The notes beneath the pieces were generated by a model, which was not told the DNA's origin, ran no database searches, and worked only from the letters and a program-made list of their open reading frames with translations. From positions 79,098,298 through 79,162,297 of the forward strand of contig NC_134138.1 of the NCBI RefSeq assembly GCF_033958435.1: a DNA stretch of 64,000 bases. Reading direction: 5' to 3'. This DNA is from Carettochelys insculpta (lineage: Eukaryota; Chordata; Testudines; Carettochelyidae). The position numbers and the translations under genes were made by a program. This document shows positions 34,010-43,467 of this stretch, piece after piece (within the stretch, counting starts at the first letter, position 1; each line of letters starts with the position of its first letter).

Positions 34010-35286
34010 ATTCTGCTGTTATTGTATAATGAGGTGGAGAAATACTGTCATGTGGGCTGGATTAGTCCCTGGCAGACCTCCACCTCTATACTTACTGGTG
34101 CCTCCACAGGTATTGAGTGAACACTTCTCTCATTGGCCCTGGATTGACATTCACTGCCAATGGGATGGCAAAAAACGATGTCCTGTTCTGCACCACTTCC
34201 GGATACTCCCATTGGCCATGAACAACAATCTGCAGCCAGTGACAGCAGCTGTTGCAAAAAACCTGTGGAGGCACAGGTAAATATAGTGGTGGAAGCCCAC
34301 TGGGGACTAATCCTGGTGCTGCTGCTTTTTAATTGCCCACCTCGACATATGATGTGACCATAACATGTTTCTCCCAAATACAATCGGTATTAATTGAACG
34401 CTTCTGCTTTTTGGCAGTGTTAGTAAGAATTTTAGCATTAACACTTGCTAATGGACTAAAAACATTATCTTTATCCTATATTTAAAAAGTTTCTTATTGC
34501 TCTTAACACTACTGGCCATATATTTCTCTTTGTGTCCTTTGCATCTCTTATCAATTTTGCACAGTTCTCAACCTCTGATTTATATTCATTTCTGTCGATT
34601 TCTCCTTTTTATAAATTTGTTTTATGTAACTGCTTTCACTTCACATCTATGCCAGATCTTTTTTTTTTTTAAAAAAAAAAACCTATCACCTTCCTTCTCA
34701 ATTGTGACATTTTTGGGCTATCTAGTCTAATCTTCTTTCATAATTCTTTTATATCTTTCTGATTAAATTCTTTTTCCACACCAATTTTGCTCAGTTGTTT
34801 TCAGTGTTGTGAAATCAGGCCTAATAAGGCACCAAATATACATGTAAACTAGCATGTACTTTATTCTGTTTGGCTGGGTCTACATGAAGGGGTATTGCTG
34901 GTAGGTTCATGCTAATGAGCAGTCTCGCAATTGCAAATGGCTGCTCATTTAGCATAACTGCATGGCTAATTAGCATAGGTATGTCAGATCTTGCTGCTGG
35001 CAGAAGCTGTTGCTAGCAGTAAGCAGGCCACGAAGAGGCATAATTCAGACATAAGGGGCTGGTGACAGATGGGGCTTTAGCCAGGAGAGGCATGTCTACA
35101 CAGCCTGTTTACTGCTGGCAGCAGCTTCCAGCGTACTTTGCTGGTCCATAGCAGACACCAACTAATATCTCATCTTGAGCATTTTGTGTTAAGGCATTTA
35201 TAGGCACAGTATAACTTGGATTCCTGAAAACCTAAACTTGCTCTCTCTGTACTAGATTTCTGAAATAGAAAATTCAGTACTACTGC
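34010..35286. other. stretch without a recognisable gene
   Basis: It holds a T12/A11 hairpin-like run near 34660-34682. Sequence at 34870-35120 has GGGTCTACATG and TGTCTACACAGCCTG with GCTAATGAGCA and GCTAATTAGCA, probably decayed MITE ends. No gene is seen. Confidence 0.4.
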
Positions 35287-35300
35287 TTGTTAGTAAGCAT
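35287..35300. repeat. 14-bp target duplication, left of Penelope element 2
   Basis: TTGTTAGTAAGCAT occurs here and again at 37493-37506, directly outside the two ends of the element. Confidence 0.75.
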
Positions 35301-35551
35301 CAGAGGGGTAGCCATGTTATTCTGGATCTGCAAAAGCAATGAGGTGTCCTGTGGCACCTTATAGACTAACAGAAATGTGTGAACTTAAGCTTTTGTGGGC
35401 AAAGACCCACTTCATCAGATGCAGGTAGTGGAAATTTGCAGAAACAGGTATAAATAGGCAGGCCAGAGCAAGGCTGGAGATAACGAGGGTAACTCAGTCA
35501 GGGAGGGTGAGGCCTACTAACAGCAGTTGATCTGGAGGTGTGAACACCAAG
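35301..35551 (-). repeat. left arm of the inverted terminal repeat
   Basis: This arm holds CACTTCATCAGA, GTGGGCAAAGACCCAC and TCTGGAGGTGTGAACACCAAG. It is paired with 37275-37492, with roughly nine of ten bases agreeing by eye. Confidence 0.8.
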
Positions 35552-37270
35552 AGAGGAGAAACTGCTTTTGTATTTAGCCAGCCATTCACAGTCTTTGTTT
35601 AATCCCGAGCTGAGGGTGTCAAATTTGCAGATTAAATGCAGCTCAGCAGTTTCTCTTTGGAGTCTGGTTTTAAAACTTTTTTGCTGTAGGATAGCTACTT
35701 TTAAATCTGTTGCTGTGTGTTCTGGGGGATTGAAGTGCCCTCTTACAGGCTTTTGTACATTGCCATTTCTGATATCCGACTTGTGTGCATTTATTCTTTT
35801 CCATAGGGACTGTCCAGTTTGTCCAATGTATAGAACAGAGGGGCACTGCTGGCACATGATGGCATATATTACATTGGTAAATGTGCAACTGAATGAACCT
35901 GTGATGGTGTGACTGACCTGGTTAGGTCCTGTGATGGTGTTGCTGGTGTAGATATGTGGGCAGAGCTGGCACCAATGTTTGTTCAATGGGTAAGTTCCTG
36001 AGTTAGAGTTGCTGTGGTGTGGTATATAGTTTCTGGTGAGAATTTGCTTCAGGTTGGCGGGTTGTCTGTGGGCAAGGACTGGCCTGACTCAAAAGGCCTG
36101 TGAAAGTTGGGGATGATTGTCCTGGATGGGTTGTAAATCACTGATGATGTGCTGGAGAGGTGGTGGTGGTGTTCTGTTGGTTTCTTTCTTGGGCTTGTCC
36201 TGTAGTAGGAGTCTTCTGGGTGCATGTCTGGCTCTGTTGATCTGTTTCCTTACTTCCTCGGGTGGGTATTGTAGTTTCAAGAATGCTTGGTGAAGATCCT
36301 GTAGGTGTTCGTCTCTGTCGGAGGGGTTGGAGCAAATGCGGTTATATCTTAGTGCTTGGCTGTAGACAATGGATCGTGTGGTGTGTCTGGGATGGAAGCT
36401 GGAGGCATGAAGGTAGGCGTAGCGGTCAGTGGGTTTACGGTATAGGGTGGTGTTTATGAGCCTGTTGCATAGTTGCACCGTGGTGTCCAGGAAGTGGATG
36501 TCCTTTGTAGACTGGTCCAAGCTGAGGTTGATGGTGGGATGGAAGTTGTTAAAATGCCAGTTGAATTTCTCCAGCGTCTCTTTCCCATGGGCCAAGATGA
36601 TGAAGATGTCATCGATGTAGCATAGGTAGAGACAGGGTGTTAGTAGACACGAGTTGAGGAAGCGCTATTCCAGGTCAGCTATAAAAATGTTAGCATACTG
36701 CCCATAGCTGTGCCACTAATTTGGAGGTATATATTGTCAACAAATCTGAAATAGTTGTGTGTGAGGATAAAATTACAGAGCTCAGCCACCAGTTGTGCTG
36801 TGGCATCCTCAGGGATATTGTTCCAGACAGTGTTTATTCCATCTATGTGTGGGATGTTGGTGTAGAGAGCTTCTACATCCATGGTGGCTAGGATGGTGTT
36901 TTCTGGAAGATCACCAACGTATTGCAGTTTTCTCAGGAAATCAGTGGTGTCTCGGAGGTAGTTGGGAATGCTGGTGGCATAGGGGCTGAGGAGAGAGTCC
37001 ACATAACCAGACAGTCCTGCAGTGAGAATGCCAAAGCCCAAGATGATGGATTGTCCAGGATTTCCAGGTTTGTGGATCTTGGGTAGTAGATAGAATAGCC
37101 CTGGGCGGGGCTCTAATGGTGTGTTTGTGTCGATCTGTTCCTGTGCTTGTGTAGGTAGGGTCCTGAGCAGATGGTGCAGTTTCTTAGTGTATTCCTTTGT
37201 GGGGTCCGAAGATAGTAGCCTGTAGAATTTGGTGTTGGAGAGTTGTCTGGCAGCATCATCACTGAACACC
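35498..37270 (-). pseudogene. Penelope-like reverse transcriptase/GIY-YIG protein, broken
   Basis: The frame from about 37270 to 36679 gives the reverse transcriptase fingers and palm: FYLLPKIHKPGNPG, DTTDFLRKLQ, motif A TMDVEALYTNIPH and YLQISGTAMGS. The catalytic YIDD (36608-36619) follows in another frame just after. The next open part (36595-36089) has LDTTVQLCNRL and YRKPTDRYAYLHASSFHPRHTT. The last (35986-35498) has C-x2-C and the GIY-YIG core SVLYIGQTGQSLWKRINAHKSDI. Frameshifts near 36680 and 36090 and a truncated N-terminus make it inactive. All catalytic signatures can still be read. Confidence 0.87.
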
Positions 37271-37274
37271 CTGT

Positions 37275-37492
37275 CTTGGTGTTCACACCTCCAGATCAAC
37301 TGATGTTAGTAGGTCTCACCCTCCCTGACTGAGTTAACCTTGTTATCTCCAGCCTTGCTCTGGCCTGCCTATTTATACCTGCCTCTGCAAACTGCCACTA
37401 CCTCCATCTGACAAAGTGGGTCTTTGCCCACGAAAGCTAATGTTCATACATTTCTGTTAGTTTATAAGGTGCCACAGGACCCCTTGTTGCTT
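37275..37492 (+). repeat. right arm of the inverted terminal repeat
   Basis: This arm runs from CTTGGTGTTCACACCTCCAG to GCCACAGGACCCCTTGTTGC. It lacks the last 30 or so bases found on the left arm, as if that copy was begun internally. Confidence 0.8.
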
Positions 37493-37506
37493 TTGTTAGT
37501 AAGCAT

Positions 37507-38066
37507 GGCATACCAGACCTGTAGAGCCCTGAAAGTCGCTGGATATCCACATTTGCAGATAAGGATGTGGTTATCCATGACTCACTTTTGCAGCTATGGA
37601 TGCGGACGCAAATTTTGTATTTGGAACTCCGCAAATTTGCAGATATCTGTCAACAGAGACTAGGGAAGGTCCTGGAAGGAAAAGGTAGGATGCTCCTCAG
37701 GGAAGGCTGAAGGCATACGGACAGCAAGAGGGCTAAGCTGGCTGAGTTCCTTAAGCCAGGTACACAAGGGTTATGACATTAGTCTATATTGGGACTTCTA
37801 CTTTAGACTCTGTGTGCAATGGTTTACTCAAAACAAACCCCATCCCCCAAAGAAGCATATTACTGAGGAAGGAGAAGCTGATATGAAGCTTCTGGGGATT
37901 TGAAGCAGGGGGGTCACCTGATGCAGGCACACTTTTCATGGCATAGCCTGAGCAAGGGAACTGTTCTAGACAGGCTGTCCTGTCACACCCCTGCTCAGCC
38001 CCAGAATGCTGTTACATATGTTACTTAGATTGAATTGATGTCACTCTTGGTTTATTTTATTATTGG

Positions 38067-38069
<3 letters not shown>
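37507..38069. other. stretch without a recognisable gene
   Basis: A short internally repeated part (about 37530-37640, GATATCCAC and GCAAATTTG words) may be an old repeat. No gene is seen. Confidence 0.4.
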
Positions 38070-38109
<40 letters not shown>

Positions 38110-38110
38110 T
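38070..38110. repeat. (ATT)n microsatellite
   Basis: About 13 uninterrupted ATT units are present. Confidence 0.9.
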
Positions 38111-38249
38111 GAGTTTTATTGTATTAGTAGTGTGTATATATGAGAATAAATTAATCAGCCAATCTAGTCCATTTAGTTGTTAAGGTATTTAGGGGCTGCT
38201 TATTATATTTGTATATTGCTAATAATAACTTGATAACACCCTTGAATAG

Positions 38250-39610
38250 ATGCAGAGAAAATGCAAAGAGCTCTGCCAGGGCTGCACACAGGCCCAGGAT
38301 GAGGTTGAGCAGCAAAGGTCAGGGGCATCAGCAGCCAGCTGCCCTTGTTACAGGAAGATGGACTTGTTCCTGTGGGCGGGGGGGCGGGCATCAGCCACAA
38401 GACCCTGGGCACCGGGAAGGAACCCACCCCCAAGGCATCTGGCATCCCCGTGCACCGCACCAGAGCTGCAGAAGGACCAGGCCTCAGATAGGGAATCCAG
38501 TGTGAAGATCCTCCAGTAACCCATGCCACGGGCCTGGCACATACATCTATGTACATGGCAGTGAGTCCCACCCAGACACTGCGGGCAGCCCCTCAGCATG
38601 GGGCTAGCCTGCTGCCAGCACCACCAGAAACCAAGTGAGCTCCAGGGCCCTGGAGGAGGGGAGTCCAGACTGCCCCTGCCACAGCTGGGAGTGGGACAAC
38701 CACATGGGTGATGATCTGTTCCCAGGAACACCAACGGGGACTGCACTGCTCGGCTCATGGCCATGGCTATGGGCAACAGGCAGCACCTGCCCCCATGGAC
38801 AGTGCTTCATGCTGCCTGTACGTGTATGTTGGGGGTTGGACTTGGGGAGGACACAGCTGCACCTGGCTTGCCCACCACCCATGCCAGGAGCCCCCCATGC
38901 TCACCCCTGCCCCCTAGGGCCACTAGCCCCTCAGGTCTAGGGGTAGGCTGTAGTCAGGCTGGCCCCATGACACCACAGGTTCCCCATGCAGCAAGGCTTG
39001 CCATGCAGGGGGCAAGGGCATGCACACCTGGGACATCCTCTTCACATGGCCCAGGGGCAGGGGCTGCTGCTCACAGGGATGCGGGGGCATGGCCTCGGGG
39101 TGCATGCTGTGCAAAGGACTCACCTTCTTCCCCTCTCCCCTTACAGCTGCACCATCTGAGTGCCAGGCCATTTCCCCCCACCACACACACAGTCTGCCAT
39201 CCCCAGGGAGGAGCTGGAGCCAGCAGAACCCGGAGTAGTGCCCCTGCTAGACCACGGCCCACCAGCAGCAGGGCGTGCCCATGCCTGGAGGGGACATTGA
39301 CTCCTGGAGGACACCACCCTCTGGGCTTCCATGGCCACCCTCTGGCAGCAGAATGAACTCACCGAGCAGCCGCTGTGGTGGAAAGAGGACTGGCAGCAGG
39401 AGCGGGCGCAGGCCTCCAACCAGTGGCTGGCCCAGGTTGACTGGCTGCTGGATCTTGTGGAGATACGGCTGGTCCAGACCACTGCACCCAAGGCCCCTGC
39501 CACTTTCTTTCCTGCCACTGCAGCTCCCACTCCTGCCCCTGTCCTGGCCCCTCCCATCCCTGGTCCCCCTGGCCCCACGTCCTCCTCTAGACCCTGTGGT
39601 GGGCCATAGG
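38250..39610 (+). pseudogene. SANT-like accessory gene of Harbinger B, fragment
   Basis: The first part (38250-38345) gives KCKELCQGCTQAQ and CPCYRKMDLFL, which line up with the end of the SANT domain of copy A (KVKELRQGYAQA, CPYYRELRAIL). The second exon follows an acceptor TTACAG at 39141-39146 and contains the helical segment WQQNELTEQPLWWKEDWQQER (about 39340-39402) before a proline-rich tail to 39609. The domain start and promoter are missing and stops intervene. Confidence 0.7.
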
Positions 39611-39883
39611 CCTGGCTGGGATCCATCTCCCCCACGGCCCCTCTGGGCTCCCTGCCCTCTGCCAATGCCCCCCTGCTGAGCCCAACCTTGCAGCAGCTGC
39701 CCCTCTTCCTACCTCCCTACGATTCTGGCTCCAACCCAGCCCAAACCCTGGGTAGGAGGGGATCTCAGGGCCATCATGACTCATGGCCCTCCACATCCAC
39801 CCTAGAATATGGCCCCCCATCTTGGCTGAGTGGCCTCCATGTCCCAAACCCTGCCCCTGCTGTATACAGCAGGCACATTTCCT

Positions 39884-39891
39884 TGTAAATA
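39884..39891 (+). promoter_or_regulatory. UGUAAAUA motif after SANT gene B
   Basis: TGTAAATA lies in the sense of the SANT remnant, at the place where copy A has its three UGUANAUA motifs. Confidence 0.35.
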
Positions 39892-39935
39892 GTTGTGACC
39901 GACTTTTTTTTAAATCTAATTTTGTTTAGTAAAAG

Positions 39936-39941
39936 TTTATT
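39936..39941 (-). terminator. poly(A) signal of transposase remnant B
   Basis: AATAAA on the minus strand lies downstream of the decayed transposase, in the conserved position. Confidence 0.4.
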
Positions 39942-39989
39942 TTTATGTACCACTGCTGCATCCTTCCTTGTTGGTTTGGGTCAGGAGGT

Positions 39990-41270
39990 GGTCGAGGGAA
40001 GGGGTGGTGCTGGGGAGGGGTGTAGGTTGCAGGTCCGGGGCACCTCCTGTGAGTGTCCTGGGAAGAGTCATTGGAGGCCATGGACAAACCTTTCTCACAG
40101 GGCCTCCTGGATGTGCATCCCATCCCTGAGCATTTGTTGGCTGGGGCCCCAGCCCAGCTGTTCATAGGGTCCCCAGCATCTGGCACCCACCGTTGGAGGA
40201 AGTTCTCCCTCTTTCACTCCATTAGGTTATAGAGGGCACAACAGGGGGCCATGACATGGGGGACATTCTTCTCCTCTATGTCTAGCCAGGTTAGGAGAAG
40301 CGAAACCTCCCCTTCAAGAACCCAAAGGTGCACTCCACTGGGTTCCTTGCCCAGGTGAGGAGGGCATTGAATAGGTCCTATGTGGGGTCCAGGTGCCTAG
40401 CTTAGGGCCTCATGAGCCATGGCAAGAGCAGGTCAGCCACAACCCCCCACCATGCACAAAGCCATCTGCATGTCTCTGACAGCTGGCTCCTGGCAGGGGA
40501 TGCAGGTGCCAGTCTCCATTCTCCAGAACAGGCTAGAGTTCTGGGACACCCTGGCACCATGGGTCGGGCCCGGCCACCCAATCCACATGTCTAGGAATTG
40601 TTCTTGGTGAACCACCAGGGCCTGCATGACCACTGAGTGGTAGCCCTTCCTGTTCTTGTAGCTTGTGGCACTGTGTTTCAGAGACACACATGGGGAAGAA
40701 GATCCCATCCAGTGCCCTGAAGCAAATGGGGAAGCCAAGGGTGTTGAAGCCAGCCACAAAGGCATCCATGTTGCTGATTTGGATGAGTCTATGAAGCAGG
40801 ATCACATTGTTGGTCCACAGCACCTGCAAAGGGAGGAGACCGACATGCCCAGGAGAGACTGAGGGGAATAGCGCCCCTGGATATGAGTAAATTCACCTAT
40901 CCCCCTCCCCCAACCCACTCCCTTGTCTCCCTAACCTAATGCAGGGCCAGTGGCCCGAGATTGTCTTACCTGTATAAGTACGGCCCCTACAGTAGACCTT
41001 CCAAAGCCGAATTGATGGCCCACAGAGCGATAGCAGTCGAGGTGGCCAGCTTCCATAAGGCAATGCTGACCCACTTCTTTATGGGGAGCACACGCTGCAT
41101 GTTGGTGTCCTGTCATCAGAAGGCAGGTGTGAGCCAGATGCACAGATTTTGAAATGTCTCCTTGTGCATCCTGTGGTTTTGCATGCACTGCTGGTCATCT
41201 TATTGCCCGATGAGCAGCTGGTCCCACCAATCGGAGCTAGTGGGGTACTGCAAGACCCACCTGAGCTCCC
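39990..41270 (-). pseudogene. Harbinger transposase B, decayed
   Basis: Exon 1 (about 41270-40970) keeps a WWDQL-like block, GFGRSTVGAVL and the donor CAG|GTAAGA. Exon 2 starts at 40823 after TTTGCAG. It reads ALDGIFFP in place of ALDGTHIP, NRKGYHSVVMQAL, and WPGPTHGARV in place of PGSTHDARV. Several frame changes follow, and the third catalytic acid cannot be read. It is inactive. Confidence 0.75.
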
Positions 41271-41587
41271 GAGCAGGCAACTCTAGGCAAGGCACCATGA
41301 CTGTGCTCTGCCGGGTGACTGTCTCCCTAGAGCTACGTCTACATGTGTAAGCTACATCAAAATAGCTTATTTCGATGTAGCGACATTGAAATAAGCTATT
41401 TCAATGAATAGCGTCTACACGTCCTCCAGGGCTCGTGCCGTCGACGTTGGGCAGCACCACATCGAAGTAGGCGCTGCAGGGGAGTGTCTACACGCCAAAG
41501 CGGCCCACATCGAAATAAGGGTGCCAGGAAGAGCTGCAGACAGGGTCACAGGGTGGACTAGCACTTCCGGGGCAACAGCTAGCCTCT

Positions 41588-41598
41588 CCCTTAAAGGG
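41588..41598 (+). promoter_or_regulatory. CCCTTAAAGGG box before transposase C
   Basis: It lies about 80 bp upstream of ATG 41676. It has the same box and spacing as in A, D and E. Confidence 0.45.
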
Positions 41599-41675
41599 CC
41601 CCTCCCAGACACACTCAGCCTGCACAGCACGCGGTCTGCAGAGCCATAGGCATGCACACCTCGAGCGACACAGTC

Positions 41676-41683
41676 ATGGACCC

Positions 41684-41725
<42 letters not shown>

Positions 41726-43065
41726 AGAGGTCCACCCAGCTGCCCCTGCAGGAGCAGTGCTCTCCCTGCTCCATGCCATGCAGGAGGCAGCTGAGCACCT
41801 CCTTGCCACAGAGAAGGAGCTGCCTGCAGGGGAGGAGGACACAGCCCCCAACCCTGCAGCACCCCGCCACCCTCCCCGCCGCACACACCACCGGCTGTGG
41901 AGCTACCCCACCAGCACCGACTGGTGGGAGCGGCTGGTGCTCGGAGAGTGGGACGACGACCGCTGGCTCCAGAACTTTCGCATGAGCCGGCAGACATTTC
42001 TGGAGCTATGCCAGTGGCTCACCCCCGCACTGAGGCACCAGGACACTGCCATGCGGCGTGCCCTCATGGTTGAGAAATGGGTCGGCATCACTGTCTGGAA
42101 GCTGGCCACTCCAGACAGCTACTGATCCGTAGGGCAGCAGTTTGGCATCGGCAAGGCCACCGTGGGGGCTCTCCTCATGGAGGTAAGAGGACCCACAGGG
42201 AGAGGGGGAGGCAGCCCTGGCAGGGGAGGGGAGGGGGGACCTGGCAGGGGAGGGCCACACACACCCTGCACACCCCTCATTGGTGCTCTCCCATGTACTT
42301 CCCCTGCAGGTCGTCCACGTCATTAATGCCCTGCTCCTCCACAGGCTCGTGAGGCTTGGGGACCCGGATGCCGCCATCGCGGGCTTTGCAACCCTGGGCT
42401 TTCCCAATTGCTTCGGGGCTCTGGATGGGACTGACATCCCCATCCATGCCCCGGAACACAGTGCAGGACGCTACATAAACAGGAAGGGCTACCACTCAGT
42501 GGTCTTCCAGGCCTTGGTGGACAGCCAGGGCCATTTCCTGGACATTTATGTGGGCTGGCCTGGCAGCACCCACGACGCCCGGGTATTCCGGAACTCGGGC
42601 CTGTGCCGCCGGCTGGAGGCAGGGACCTACATCCCCCAGTGGGAGATCCCTGTGGGGGACACCACCATGCCCCTCTGCGTCATCGCAGGTCTGGCATACC
42701 CGCTCCGGGCCTGGCTCATGCACCCGTACACGGGCCATCTGTCTGCCAGCCAGGAGCGCTTCAACCAGCGCCTGAACCACGTGCGCCAGGTGGTGGAGCG
42801 CACATTTGGCCACCTCAAAGGGCGCTGGAAGTGTCTCCTCACCCGCCTTGATGCGGGCCCCACCAACATCCCCCAGATTGTGGGCACGTGCAGCACCCTA
42901 CACAACCTGGTGGAGAGCAAGGGGGAGGCCTTCTTTCAGGGCTGGGCTGTGGAGGCCGGCAGGGCCGATGTGCAGCCACCCGCTGCCCCCAGTCGCCAGG
43001 TGGACCCCGGAGGGACCCGGGTCCGGGAGGCCCTGTGGGCCCAGTTCGATGAGGCCATGAGGTGA
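41676..43065 (+). pseudogene. Harbinger transposase C with polyglutamine start
   Basis: Exon 1 (41676-42182) starts MDP and then has 13 Gln. Its donor is GAG|GTAAGA. Exon 2 (42310-43065) follows CCCTGCAG and is fully open. One TGA (42123-42125) interrupts exon 1 where A has an Arg codon, which a CpG change (CGA to TGA) would explain. ALDGTDIP, PGSTHDARVF and VVERTFGHLKG are kept, but the Asp of GDAAYPL is Gly (AGLAYPL), so the enzyme would be inactive even if the stop were read through. Its length and exon plan match A. Confidence 0.88.
41685..41723 (+). repeat. (CAG)13 polyglutamine tract
   Basis: Thirteen pure CAG codons follow the MDP start of the transposase. D has five Gln at the same place, A has QQQ and E has one. 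Confidence 0.9.
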
Positions 43066-43164
43066 ATGCTGGCAGGCCCCCCCACTGCCCCCCCCGTCCT
43101 CCACAACACTCCCTGCCCCTACCACAGAGCACCCAAGAGCACACCCCCCTACTTTTCTTGTAAA

Positions 43165-43170
43165 AATAAA
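43165..43170 (+). terminator. poly(A) signal of transposase C
   Basis: AATAAA lies about 100 bp after the stop at 43065. Confidence 0.6.
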
Positions 43171-43210
43171 AGCAGACAGTTGTTTGTTAACTCAAATATC
43201 TTTAGAACTC

Positions 43211-43235
43211 TTATTATTATTATTATTATTATTAT
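43211..43235. repeat. (TTA)n microsatellite
   Basis: About eight TTA units lie in the spacer between the two convergent genes. Confidence 0.85.
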
Positions 43236-43339
43236 CAACCAGACTAACTAACTATGTACAGGGGAAATCTAACTGATAAATATATATACATTATAAAAAT
43301 AGGGATAACATGAAAGGGGAAGACAAGGAAGGGGAGAAC

Positions 43340-43435
43340 TATTTACATGGGCGGGTAAGGATCAGCATTGTAACAGGGGTCAAATATACAAACTATTTAC
43401 AGCAAACTAACTTAAAACTGGGGGGAATATATACA
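43340..43435 (-). promoter_or_regulatory. three UGUANAUA motifs after SANT gene C
   Basis: On the minus strand TGTATATA (43435-43428), TGTAAATA (43401-43394) and TGTAAATA (43347-43340) follow the SANT stop, as in copy A. Confidence 0.45.
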
Positions 43436-43467
43436 AAGGGGGGGGCCACGTCCTGGGCCCCACACCC

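Larger units (their letters stand above)
35301..37492 (-). mobile_element. Penelope-like element with inverted terminal repeats
   Basis: The coding strand is minus. From right to left come a partial reverse transcriptase, its C-terminal part, a linker and GIY-YIG. The 3' terminal sequence (35301-35551) is repeated in inverted orientation at the other end (37275-37492). Extra 3' bases (about 30) are present only on the left arm. A 14-bp duplication flanks the whole. Penelope elements are known for such partial or inverted terminal copies. Confidence 0.88.
38245..41330. mobile_element. Harbinger element B, truncated at both ends
   Basis: The left edge starts inside the SANT domain of the accessory gene. 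The right edge stops inside transposase exon 1, where the terminal repeat of element C begins. Gene order and convergence match element A. It is the most decayed copy of the group. Confidence 0.8.

Noticed and set aside
34655..34685. T12/A11 hairpin as a terminator or origin
   Set aside because: It is a simple homopolymer pair in AT-rich DNA, with no gene beside it.
41676..41723. CAG repeat as a disease-type host gene repeat
   Set aside because: It sits in a transposase frame within an element, not in a host gene.
42627..43144. Minus-strand frames opposite transposase exon 2 of C
   Set aside because: They are shadows of the transposase. The plus frame carries all family motifs.
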